This document shows positions 23,595-30,697 of a stretch of DNA of 30,697 bases, piece by piece. Each line of letters starts with the position of its first letter. Position 1 is the stretch's first letter. The notes beneath the pieces were generated by a model. It made no database searches. It was not told where the DNA came from and saw only the letters and a list, made by a program, of their open reading frames with translations. Where the stretch lies: the NCBI GenBank assembly GCA_030673995.1, contig DAOUYU010000002.1, forward strand, positions 1 through 30,697, read 5' to 3'. The translations under genes and the position numbers were made by a program. The stretch comes from Candidatus Aminicenantota bacterium (GTDB taxonomy: Bacteria; Acidobacteriota; Aminicenantia; Aminicenantales; Aminicenantaceae).

Positions 23595-23679
23595 ATTTAA
23601 GCAGCTATTTCCTTTTCTTTCTTGGAATTCTAAAGCGTGCCGGATAGTCAACCTTTCTTTTTCTTTTTTCGTCTTACAT

Positions 23680-23773
23680 ATTAGCCTGGATTATTCACGA
23701 GTCGAGATTGCCGCAGCGGCGAGGCCGCAGCCCATGAAGCTGTAGTGATCTACTGCGAATGGGTTGCAACGAA
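23680..23773. repeat. Structured REP-like intergenic repeat
   Basis: Nested complementarity is visible. CAGCCCAT pairs with ATGGGTTG (one G-T wobble) around an inner GCTGTAG / CTACTGC hairpin, and the left side holds a GCCGC-rich palindrome (GCCGCAGCGGC). The block abuts the A/T-flanked hairpin at 23775-23807. The form suggests a dispersed palindromic repeat, but no second copy is in the window. Confidence 0.45.
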
Positions 23774-23774
23774 G

Positions 23775-23807
23775 AAAAAAAAAGGGGACTGTCCCCCTTT
23801 TTTTTTT
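23775..23807. terminator. Symmetric A-tract/T-tract hairpin (bidirectional terminator or REP)
   Basis: Nine A, then GGGGA-CTG-TCCCC with one bulged C, then ten T. Either strand would give a GC stem followed by a U run. The GGGGACTGTCCCC core with A/T tracts is a form I associate with dispersed intergenic repeats. Confidence 0.6.
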
Positions 23808-23825
23808 ACGCCCGAAGGGTAAAAA

Positions 23826-23948
23826 ATGCCGATAGAAAGTAAAGAAGAATTCACAAAACAAAGTGATCTCCTTGATCGATTGAAAAAACATGCTTACATG
23901 CTGATAGCGTGGATATCTATTAATAGTATCGGCAGTTTTTATGAATAA
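23826..23948 (+). CDS. Possible 40-residue small ORF
   Basis: ATG 23826 to TAA 23948 encodes a 40-residue peptide (MPIESKEEFTKQSD... ending SIGSFYE). GAAGGG lies about 6 bases upstream. Its ends coincide with an 8-bp inverted repeat (TGCCGATA / TATCGGCA), so it may be part of a small element rather than a gene. No homology is recognised. Confidence 0.2.
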   Translation: MPIESKEEFTKQSDLLDRLKKHAYMLIAWISINSIGSFYE

Positions 23949-24016
23949 TTCAGGTTAAACGGTAAATATCACATAAAACGAATTAAGGAAAACCAATAGA
24001 TTTAAAGGAGTGAGAG

Positions 24017-25340
24017 ATGATAAAAAATTACATAAAGATTGCTCTGCGAAACATAAAAAGGCACAAAGGATATTCCCTTATCAATATTGCCGGTCTAGCG
24101 ATAGGAATAGCTTGCTGTATCCTGATCCTCTTATGGGTCCAGGACGAGCTAAGCTATGACCGCTTCCATGAAAATGCCGGGGATATTTACAGGGTCATCC
24201 AGGACATCAATTTTACCGACCACAGCACGACATGAGCTATCACTCAGGGTCCTCTTGGCCCTTCGTTAAAAAATGATTTTCCCGAAATAATCAATGCAAC
24301 ACGAATAACAGGGAGGGGGCTACGGCTGACATATGAAAATAAAAGCAAGGATGTCATTCAAAAGATCTCCGGCTATTTGTACGAAAAGCCCACAATAGAA
24401 AAAGATGCGAGGCTGAATCTTCAGCGTCTCACCCGCATTCATCTTTTTTCAAATTGTGAGTTCGATTCGGCACACGGCGATATCACATATGTAGTCATTT
24501 TCTCCCTGGTCGCATTTTTTATTTTACTCATAGCCTGTATCAATTTTATGAATTTGGCTACTGCCCGTTCCGGCAACCGGGCTAAAGAGATAGGCATGAG
24601 AAAAGTAGCCGGTGCGTATAAAACCGACATCATCAAACAGTTTTTCGGCGAGTCGATCCTTTTTTCGTTTATTTCTCTGGTATTTGCATTGATTATCGTA
24701 TGGCTCTTACTTCCGGCTTTCAGCGACCTGGCTGCAAAAGAAATTTCGATGGACATTTCAGGAAATCTTCTGGTTCTACTTGGATTATTATGTATAGCAT
24801 TGATGACCGGGATCATATCCGGCAGTTACCCGGCTCTTTTTCTTTCAGCCTTTCAACCGGTTAATGTATTAAAGGGAACATTAAAATCCGGTTCAAAAGG
24901 TTCAACTTTTCGAAAAATCCTGGTCGTTATCCAGTTTTCCCTAACAATCCTTTTAATCATATGCACGACTTTCGTTTATAGCCAGCTCAAATGCACCCAC
25001 ATATGGATACTCTTTTTCAAACAGCCTGTGGCGCCGGGAGGGGCAAAATCCGGAAGAAGAGACCTTAATGCGGGCGGTTTTTATAAGGGTATCGAATATT
25101 GTTTTGCTTCTTTCAAAAGAATTCACCAAATGGGTGCTCGTGTCCAATATCGTCGCCTGTCCCGTAGCCTATTATGCCATGAAAAAATGGCTGCAAAGTT
25201 ACGCTTACTCGATAAATATTGTGATTTGGCCATTCTTACTGTCAGCAACACTGGCATTCGTAATCGCTTTATGTGCGGTTAGTTTTCAAGCATTCAAGGC
25301 CGCAACATCCAATCCTGTAGAGTCTTTGAGATATGAGTGA
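24017..25340 (+). pseudogene. Decayed FtsX/MacB-type ABC transporter permease
   Basis: Remnant of a macrolide-exporter-like permease, a family normally near 800 residues. The start MIKNYIKIALRNIKRHKGYSLINIAGLAIGIACC is intact, with AAAGGAG upstream. Three kinds of damage are visible. A TGA at 24233-24235 sits where relatives have Trp (TT-stop-AITQGPLGPSL). A large internal deletion joins about residue 120 (KISGYLYEKP) to the segment before the FtsX domain, removing most of the first extracytoplasmic domain. After about 24990 the frame is lost and the second extracytoplasmic domain is gone. The C-terminal end (LLSKEFTKWVLVSNIVACP ... NPVESLRYE) continues in the +1 frame from about 25068 to 25340. 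It cannot give a functional permease. No ATPase gene is adjacent. Confidence 0.9.
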
Positions 25341-25506
25341 GGACAAAATCCACTTCAGGGATTTTTTATTGATATACACCAGGAAACATTCTCTGTCCCT
25401 TATATCGTAATAAAAAGTAGGCGTCAAACACAATTTCCCTATTTTTTACCGCAATATTTTGCTATGTTATATATCAAAAAGTAGGCCGGTCTAAAGGAAT
25501 TGAACG

Positions 25507-25629
25507 ATGAAGAGAGTCATTTCGGTACTGACTGAGTATCTTAATAAGATCTCTCTACATGTTGTTCTAAATAAAACTACGTATAAGATCTCCCCACTCG
25601 TTATTCATGGAGGAAATGTGGATGGTTAG
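25507..25629 (+). CDS. Possible 40-residue upstream ORF overlapping gltX start
   Basis: ATG 25507 to TAG 25629 encodes MKRVISVLTEYLNKIS... (40 residues). AAAGGA lies 8 bases upstream. The stop overlaps the preferred gltX start (25622) by 8 bases, an arrangement that would couple translation. The peptide has no recognised family. A gltX leader peptide is possible; chance is not excluded. Confidence 0.35.
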   Translation: MKRVISVLTEYLNKISLHVVLNKTTYKISPLVIHGGNVDG

Positions 25630-26905
25630 AGTAAGATTTGCGCCAAGTCCAACAGGATATCTGCATCTCGGAAGTGCAAGGACTGCACTCTTTAACTGGC
25701 TTTATGCCAGACATACGGGAGGTAAATTCTTGCTCAGGATAGAAGATACGGACCGGGTCCGCTCTGACATAAAGTTCCTTGAAGAGATCCTCAATGATCT
25801 GAAATGGCTTGGTATCGACTGGGACGATGAGCCGATCTACCAGAGCCGTCGTTTCGATGTCTATAGAGAAAAAGCGGAAAAGATTCTTGCCAGGGGGAAC
25901 GCTTATAGAGAAGGAGAAGCTATTATTTTTAAAGTGGAAAAAGGCCGCTTAATAGAATTGAATGACATCATTCATGGGAAAATAACTGTTAATACCGACA
26001 ATATCAAGGACCAGGTCTTGATTAAATCTGACGGTTCACCGACGTATAATTTCTCCTGTGTTGTCGATGACTCTTATCTGGAGATAACCCACGTTTTAAG
26101 AGGAGACGACCATATTTCCAACACACCCAAACAGATACTCTTTTACGAGGCACTGGAACTTAAACTGCCACAATTCGGCCACATGCCCCTTATTTTGGGT
26201 CCTGACGGTGCGAAGCTTTCAAAAAGGCACGGCGTTGTTTCAGTCGAAGAATACAAGGAAGAAGGTTTTTTGCCTGAAGCTCTGGCGAATTACCTGATTC
26301 TTTTGGGATGGTTCCCCGGCGAAGACCGCGAGGTCCTGTCGCTAAATGAGGCGGTGAAATTGTTCGACATAGACGACATGAGTGACGTTCAAGCAAAGTT
26401 CGATATTCAAAAACTCAAGTGGATGAACGGCGAGTATATAATGAAAAAAAGGACAGAAGAGCTTCTGCCGCTCATCAAAGACCGACTCCTGGTGGCAGGA
26501 TTTGATATATCCAGCATGGCTGATGATTACATTTCTAAGATTGTCGGCCTGTATAAGATCAGGATGAAGACATTGGATGAATTCGTGGAGCTCGCTGATT
26601 TCTTTTTTAAAGACGACTTTACTGTGGATGAAGAAGGAAAGAAGAAACACCTTGATAATGAAGAGAAAAAAGAAAACATGAGAATCTTTGCCAACCGGCT
26701 GGAGGGCCTTGAAGCATTTTCCCAGGAGGGCATAGAAGAGATCTGCCGTGATATCGTGGAGGAAAGAGGCATTAAAGCCGCGGCTGTAATCCACCCCACC
26801 CGCATGGCGATAAGCGGGAAAACAAAGGGAGCGGGCCTTTTTGAGATAATGGAAGTTCTAGGCAAAAAAAAAGTGATAAACCGTATGAAAGGCGTAAAAA
26901 TATGA
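25622..26905 (+). CDS. gltX: Glutamyl-tRNA synthetase, short form
   Basis: A 427-residue class Ic synthetase that charges tRNA-Glu with glutamate. Signature 1 is APSPTGYLHLG at about 6-16 (HIGH-like). Signature 2 is AKLSKRHG near 196 (KMSKS-like). In E. coli GltX the second signature is near residue 237, so about 40 residues are missing between them. The gap falls at GNAYREGEAIIFK (about 25898-25935), where most relatives have the CxC...CxxxC zinc-binding connective segment. The frame is intact, so this is a natural short form, not a break. The ATG at 25622 has GGAGG 8 bases upstream; an in-frame ATG at 25607 is less likely. The stop overlaps glnS by 4 bases. Confidence 0.92.
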   Translation: MVRVRFAPSPTGYLHLGSARTALFNWLYARHTGGKFLLRIEDTDRVRSDIKFLEEILNDLKWLGIDWDDEPIYQSRRFDVYREKAEKILARGNAYREGEAIIFKVEKGRLIELNDIIHGKITVNTDNIKDQVLIKSDGSPTYNFSCVVDDSYLEITHVLRGDDHISNTPKQILFYEALELKLPQFGHMPLILGPDGAKLSKRHGVVSVEEYKEEGFLPEALANYLILLGWFPGEDREVLSLNEAVKLFDIDDMSDVQAKFDIQKLKWMNGEYIMKKRTEELLPLIKDRLLVAGFDISSMADDYISKIVGLYKIRMKTLDEFVELADFFFKDDFTVDEEGKKKHLDNEEKKENMRIFANRLEGLEAFSQEGIEEICRDIVEERGIKAAAVIHPTRMAISGKTKGAGLFEIMEVLGKKKVINRMKGVKI

Positions 26906-28605
26906 AGATCGAAAAATCCAAATCAAATTTTATCAGAGATATTATTGATGAGGACCTGAAAACCGATAAATACGGAGGCCGGGTTCATACCCGCTTCCCG
27001 CCCGAACCCAACGGATATCTTCACATCGGGCACGCCAAGTCCATATGCCTCAATTTTGGCATCGCTGCTGATTATGCCGGGCTGTGCAATCTTCGCTTCG
27101 ATGATACAAATCCTGAGACCGAAGAAATCGAGTATGCAGAATCCATTAAGGAAGACGTGAGATGGCTTGGATTCGACTGGGACGACCGTTTGTATTATGC
27201 ATCTGACTATTTTGAGCAGCTCTACACGTATGCAGCCCAGTTGACAGAAAAAGGAATGGCCTATGTTTGCGATTTGAGCATTGACCAGGTCAGAGAGTAC
27301 CGTGGCACATTGACGAAGCCCGGCAAAGACAGTCCGTACAGGAAGCGGTCGGTTGAGGAAAACCTGGATCTACTCAAACGTATGAAGGAAGGAGAATTTG
27401 AGGAAGGCTCCCGCATTTTGCGGGCAAAGATCGACATGTCACATCCGAATGTGTTAATGCGTGACCCAACTCTCTACCGGATTCGCAAGAAAAATCACTA
27501 CAGAACTGGCGACAAGTGGTGCATCTATCCCACGTATGACTTCACCCATTGTCTTTCTGATTCAATCGAAGGAATCACGAATTCTATCTGCACCCTGGAA
27601 TTTGAGAATAACCGTCCGTTGTACGACTGGATTCTTGACCAACTGGAGATTCACCATCCCCAGCAGATCGAATTTGCACGCCTCAATCTCAGCCACACTG
27701 TTTTGAGCAAGCGAAAACTCCTGGAACTGGTGGATGAGGGGCAAGTGAGTGGATGGGATGATCCGCGCATGCCCACGATTTCAGGATTGAGAAGGCGCGG
27801 ATATACACCGGAATCTATCAGGAATTTCTGTGATCAAATCGGAGTGGCAAAGGCAAATAGTATTGTGGACTTGGTACAGCTTGAAAACAGCCTTCGTGAG
27901 GAGTTAAACAGAACGGCTCCGCGTTTTATGGCAGTGTTGCGGCCGCTCAAGGTGATTATTGTTAATTATCCGGAAGACAAGGTGGAGGAGCTGGACGCAA
28001 TCAATAACCCAGAGGATCCAAGCATGGGAACAAGGAAGGTTTCGTTTTCGCGTGTTCTCTACATTGAGCAGGACGACTTCCGGGAAGAACCTCCGAAGAA
28101 ATTTTACCGTTTATCCCCGGATCGAGAAGTGCGCTTGCGTTATGCGTATTTTATTACCTGTGTTGACGTGATAAAGAATAAGAATACAGGCGAGGTGGTA
28201 GAATTGCACTGCACGTATGATCCGGCAACACGAGGAGGTGATGCTCCTGATGGACGCAGAGTCAAGAGCACAATGCACTGGGTTTCGGCAAATCACGCAA
28301 TCGATGCTGAAGTCCGTTTGTACGATAACCTTTTCACAAAACGAGACACATCTGAAGTGAAGGAAGGCACTGACTTCAAATCAAACCTGAATCCGAAATC
28401 CCTAGAGATTCTCACAGCATGCAAGCTCGAACCAGGTCTGAAAGGTGTGGCTCCAGGGAGTCACTGCCAGTTTGAAAGGCTGGGATATTTCTGTGTTGAT
28501 ACTGTCGATACTTCGGCTGAAAAACTTGTGTTTAACCGCACGGTATCCCTCCGTGACACCTGGGCAAAAATCTCTAAAGCGGTCGAGCAGCAAAAAGTAA
28601 CCTAG
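26902..28605 (+). CDS. glnS: Glutaminyl-tRNA synthetase
   Basis: A 567-residue class Ic synthetase, close to the 554 residues of E. coli GlnS. It has PPEPNGYLHIGHAKS at about 33-47 (HIGH), the NLRFDDTNPETE segment, LSHTVLSKRKL near 268 (the KMSKS equivalent) and a full C-terminal anticodon-binding barrel pair. It attaches glutamine directly to tRNA-Gln. GlnS in bacteria is thought to derive from eukaryotes and is absent from many lineages that use GatCAB, so its coupling to gltX (ATGA overlap) is informative about this genome. No damage is seen. Confidence 0.96.
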   Translation: MKIEKSKSNFIRDIIDEDLKTDKYGGRVHTRFPPEPNGYLHIGHAKSICLNFGIAADYAGLCNLRFDDTNPETEEIEYAESIKEDVRWLGFDWDDRLYYASDYFEQLYTYAAQLTEKGMAYVCDLSIDQVREYRGTLTKPGKDSPYRKRSVEENLDLLKRMKEGEFEEGSRILRAKIDMSHPNVLMRDPTLYRIRKKNHYRTGDKWCIYPTYDFTHCLSDSIEGITNSICTLEFENNRPLYDWILDQLEIHHPQQIEFARLNLSHTVLSKRKLLELVDEGQVSGWDDPRMPTISGLRRRGYTPESIRNFCDQIGVAKANSIVDLVQLENSLREELNRTAPRFMAVLRPLKVIIVNYPEDKVEELDAINNPEDPSMGTRKVSFSRVLYIEQDDFREEPPKKFYRLSPDREVRLRYAYFITCVDVIKNKNTGEVVELHCTYDPATRGGDAPDGRRVKSTMHWVSANHAIDAEVRLYDNLFTKRDTSEVKEGTDFKSNLNPKSLEILTACKLEPGLKGVAPGSHCQFERLGYFCVDTVDTSAEKLVFNRTVSLRDTWAKISKAVEQQKVT

Positions 28606-28651
28606 GATTGTCATTGGCATTATGACTCTGCAATTTTCTCCAAATTTTCTT

Positions 28652-28679
28652 TTGACATTTCAGATTTATTTGTTATATT
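28652..28679 (+). promoter_or_regulatory. Sigma70-type promoter of the first PilZ gene
   Basis: TTGACA (28652-28657), a 16-base spacer and TATATT (28674-28679, 5 of 6). The predicted start near 28686 leaves a leader of about 154 bases before ATG 28840, long enough for regulation. Short self-complementary pieces (AAAGCA / TGCTTT near 28777-28795) exist, but no known riboswitch was recognised. Confidence 0.5.
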
Positions 28680-28839
28680 GTAAAAAAAGCCTTAAATTAA
28701 TGGTAATAGTTTATTATTCTTGCCAACAGGTTGACAAACTTTTGGAAATGTTTGAAAAGAAACGACTGGAAAGCACTCTTGCTCCGCTGCTTTGAGAATG
28801 TAAAGCTGGCTGCAAGGCTGGAGGCGTAAGAGGTCATTC

Positions 28840-29247
28840 ATGGAAGACAAGGGCGCTGAAAAAAGAGAGTGTAAACGGTTTGAGATTCCGGGGGCAACGG
28901 TCAGCTATGAGCATAAGAAAGGGGCTGAAGAATTTTCACAAATTATTGATATGAGCCGGGCAGGAATTAAATATCAGAGTGATAAATCTCTTGATATCAA
29001 TTCAGACTTAACCTTAAAAATTTCCATTCCGGGCGAAACAATTCCTTTAATCCTTATTGGACAGGTACGGTGGATTACCTTCGACAAGAAGAAAAAAAAA
29101 TATCAGGTCGGGGTTCAATTTAATCCTTATGGAGAAAAAGAAGGGCAAAATTACCCTGGAAATCTGGTGAAAATCATAGCACTGGAGCAAAAATTTTCAA
29201 CCCCTCAGGAATCTGAGTCCGATAAATATGAAATTGACATTGAATAA
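28840..29247 (+). CDS. PilZ domain protein (probable c-di-GMP receptor)
   Basis: A 135-residue single PilZ domain. The two c-di-GMP-binding motifs are present: RxxxR as RECKR at 9-13 and [DN]xSxxG as DMSRAG at 37-42. The rest follows a PilZ beta-barrel pattern with GQVRWI and VGVQFNPYG. It has no output domain, so it would act by binding a partner. AGAGG precedes the ATG by about 6 bases. It is paralogous to the protein encoded at 29502 (shared IPGAT, SIPGE, FNPYGE and GQNYPG segments), which suggests a local duplication. Confidence 0.9.
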   Translation: MEDKGAEKRECKRFEIPGATVSYEHKKGAEEFSQIIDMSRAGIKYQSDKSLDINSDLTLKISIPGETIPLILIGQVRWITFDKKKKKYQVGVQFNPYGEKEGQNYPGNLVKIIALEQKFSTPQESESDKYEIDIE

Positions 29248-29402
29248 CATCAAGATTTTTAGTTAACATCATATAAAGATCCATCATCCTTTCCTATTTC
29301 ACTGCTAGGAACAATTCTCCACCCCGTTATTGATTCCAATATCACATCTTTTTACAATAATTTTGCAAAATATATTCTGCACGGCCGACTAAAGGAGTGA
29401 GC

Positions 29403-29468
29403 ATGATTTCTGCGAGTGAGTCTGTTTTCTTCAATGAAGAAGACAGCTTAAAGAACCGCACATCTTAG
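29403..29468 (+). CDS. Possible 21-residue small ORF before the second PilZ gene
   Basis: ATG 29403 to TAG 29468 encodes MISASESVFFNEEDSLKNRT followed by Ser. A strong AAAGGAG lies 5 bases upstream. It is in the same frame as the downstream PilZ gene, with 33 open bases between its TAG and the GTG start. It may be a leader peptide or the former N-terminus of the PilZ protein. No homologue is recognised. Confidence 0.3.
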   Translation: MISASESVFFNEEDSLKNRTS

Positions 29469-29501
29469 CTTGCTGCAGAGCATTCCAAAAAGGAGGCCAA
29501 G

Positions 29502-29894
29502 GTGGAATATGAAGGTATAGAAAAAAGGCAGTCCAGAAGGTTTAGAATCCCCGGCGCTACAGCCAGCTTTGAGATTAATGGGGATGATGAAGAATTAGGT
29601 TCTGTTATCGATATAAGCCGTGTGGGACTCAAGCTGCTCAGCAAAAATCCCATAGAGATCAATTCTGAATTGATCATAGATATTTCCATTCCTGGCGAAA
29701 GATTTCCCTTAACCTTCTGGGGGCAGGCGCGGTGGTCTTCCTTCGATATGAAAAGAAATAAATACGTTATTGGGATTGGATTTAATCCTTACGGGGAACA
29801 GAGAGGGCAAAATTACCCTGGATATCTGGAAAAAATCTTTGCTCTAGAACAAATTTATTTGAAACCAGACCAATATAATACTACAAGATATTAA
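29502..29894 (+). CDS. PilZ domain protein (paralogue)
   Basis: A 130-residue PilZ protein, paralogue of the one encoded at 28840. RxxxR is RQSRR at 9-13 and [DN]xSxxG is DISRVG at 37-42, so c-di-GMP binding looks intact. It shares IPGAT, SIPGE, FNPYGE and GQNYPG with its neighbour but has diverged elsewhere, including the C-terminus. The start is GTG with AGGAGG 5 bases upstream. The stop codon lies inside a 10-bp hairpin stem (29889-29915). Confidence 0.88.
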   Translation: MEYEGIEKRQSRRFRIPGATASFEINGDDEELGSVIDISRVGLKLLSKNPIEINSELIIDISIPGERFPLTFWGQARWSSFDMKRNKYVIGIGFNPYGEQRGQNYPGYLEKIFALEQIYLKPDQYNTTRY

Positions 29895-29915
29895 CCTGAT
29901 ATATCCAGGTTAATA
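29889..29915. terminator. Hairpin between convergent genes
   Basis: A perfect 10-bp stem, TATTAACCTG (29889-29898) with CAGGTTAATA (29906-29915), and a 7-base loop. It contains the PilZ stop codon. Neither side has a T run, so it is a weak terminator at best, possibly bidirectional between the PilZ gene and glyS. Confidence 0.45.
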
Positions 29916-29966
29916 CGTTCAGATATGGATCAGGATGGATACCTCCGGCTGGAAGAACGGAATATC

Positions 29967-30697
29967 CTATCCTTCTATAACTATCTGAGAGTAATCTGCG
30001 ACTCTGATCAAAAGTTTGCTTATGTCTTGAAGAAGGGCCATACGGTTTCGCTTGAGCCTTTTGTCTTCGGTCATCACCAGAACGTGATCAAAAAATTTAT
30101 TTAATGTCGACCTGATCCTAAAAACGATCCTTTGGGACTGCGAATAATCTCCTTTTGAGATCAAAGGAAGAACATTGCTTTTTATTATAGAGAAGGTCTC
30201 ATAAAGCTCTTTCTCTTCTTTTTCAACAAGAATTTCTGGATTGACTTTATATTTAGAGGGAGGCTGATCACGGAGAATGTTGTTTACTCTTTTGGAGATG
30301 AGAATTAAAGGTTCAAACTGCGGGCTGTCTTTTAAACTATCCAGGGCCTTAAGTCTGAGATAGGAAAAATATATGTTATCAATACCTGCGGAAACGGCTG
30401 CATTTACCAAATCATATCGATATCCCTGATTTTCAAAAATATACTGCAACCGGTTTTTAAAAAAATCCAGACAGTAAGTTTTTACTTCATCCTTTGACTC
30501 TTCAAGCCTCTCCCCATAAACATTCAGTACTTTATCAAACAGACGTGATATTGGGAAACTCAGTTTCTTATCCAGAATAATTTTACAAATTCCATGGGCA
30601 TTCCGGCGCAGACCAAACGGGTCTTTTGAGCCCGAGACCTGTATTCCCATTCCCAGAGCACCTATAATGGAGTCTAACCTATCAGCAATCGAAAGAA
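29967..30697 (-). CDS. glyS: Glycyl-tRNA synthetase beta subunit, C-terminal part (cut by window edge)
   Basis: The last 243 residues of the beta subunit of the alpha2beta2 glycyl-tRNA synthetase. The conserved IADRLDSIIGALGMGIQVSGSKDPFGLRR segment is encoded next to the window edge, and the frame stays open to 30697. The C-terminal helical anticodon-binding region follows (VNPEILVEKEEKELYE, then LNKFFDHVLVMTEDK near the end). The N-terminal part and probably glyQ lie beyond the right edge. It is convergent with the second PilZ gene. Confidence 0.93.
   Translation of the reverse strand, partial: LSIADRLDSIIGALGMGIQVSGSKDPFGLRRNAHGICKIILDKKLSFPISRLFDKVLNVYGERLEESKDEVKTYCLDFFKNRLQYIFENQGYRYDLVNAAVSAGIDNIYFSYLRLKALDSLKDSPQFEPLILISKRVNNILRDQPPSKYKVNPEILVEKEEKELYETFSIIKSNVLPLISKGDYSQSQRIVFRIRSTLNKFFDHVLVMTEDKRLKRNRMALLQDISKLLIRVADYSQIVIEG

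Larger units (their letters stand above)
23489..24016. other. Long intergenic region with terminators and REP-like repeats
   Basis: 528 bases between blaR1 and the decayed permease. It holds a strong terminator (23557-23594), a structured repeat (about 23680-23773), a second hairpin with A and T tracts (23775-23807), an inverted repeat pair (23827-23834 / 23927-23934) and a questionable 40-codon ORF inside that pair. Confidence 0.7.

Noticed and set aside
24233..24235. In-frame TGA as evidence for a TGA=Trp genetic code
   Set aside because: The gene carries other fatal lesions, and intact genes in the window encode Trp with TGG and use TGA as a terminal stop.
25372..25405. CAGGAAACATTCTCTGTCCC segment as a dispersed repeat
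   Set aside because: It is weakly palindromic and resembles intergenic repeats I recall, but there is no second copy in the window and pairing is poor.
28780..28840. Leader of the first PilZ gene as a c-di-GMP riboswitch
   Set aside because: Fragments such as AAAGC and GGCGTAAG recall GEMM riboswitches, but the conserved order and paired stems of that class are not present.

Overview
The window is a bacterial chromosome segment with about 40% GC by eye. Its gene content points to an anaerobe: oxygen-sensitive ferredoxin-dependent enzymes, an HdrABC/Flx electron-transfer module, soluble fumarate-reductase-like subunits, an AmrS-type radical SAM protein and BlaI/BlaR1 regulation. An uncultured lineage such as Candidatus Aminicenantes or a related group would fit, but that placement is inference from gene families, not a phylogeny. 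Nearly everything from 4.9 kb to 29.9 kb is on the + strand.

Layout. 0.25-1.3 kb (-): AI-2E-family membrane protein. 1.6-3.7 kb (+): a REC-GGDEF diguanylate cyclase and an Hpt-REC-Hpt phosphorelay protein. 3.7-4.6 kb (-): an exported DUF6599-like protein. 4.67-4.82 kb: a 146-bp palindromic MITE-like element flanked by an exact 8-bp direct repeat. 4.9-9.2 kb (+): DUF362 protein, AmrS-like radical SAM protein with a Tat-like N-terminus, and a membrane protein with a spermidine-synthase-like domain.

9.3-18.9 kb is the metabolic core: hdrC-hdrB-korD-korA-korB-korC-hdrA-flxD-flxC-flxB-flxA, mostly overlapping or a few bases apart. It encodes a 2-oxoacid (probably 2-oxoglutarate):ferredoxin oxidoreductase sitting inside an HdrABC/FlxABCD set, the flavin-based electron-bifurcating NADH dehydrogenase/heterodisulfide-reductase-like system known from anaerobes. 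19.07-21.5 kb adds a soluble FrdB/FrdA-like pair with no membrane anchor and visibly different codon usage. A reasonable model is that 2-oxoacid oxidation, ferredoxin, NAD(H), a disulfide-type acceptor and fumarate/succinate are linked by this set. korA carries a single in-frame TAA while both flanks stay conserved and in frame.

21.7-23.5 kb: a blaI-blaR1 pair with two matching dyad operators laid over a consensus promoter and an apparently leaderless start; the BlaR1 sensor domain is replaced by a repeated lysine/glutamate-rich coiled coil. 23.6-25.3 kb: terminators, a structured REP-like repeat, and a badly decayed FtsX/MacB-type permease. 25.5-28.6 kb: a small upstream ORF, a short gltX lacking about 40 residues of the zinc-binding region, and glnS. 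28.8-29.9 kb: two paralogous PilZ proteins, presumably c-di-GMP receptors, in the same window as the GGDEF protein. The right edge cuts glyS (-). No tRNA, rRNA, CRISPR array or transposase gene was recognised.
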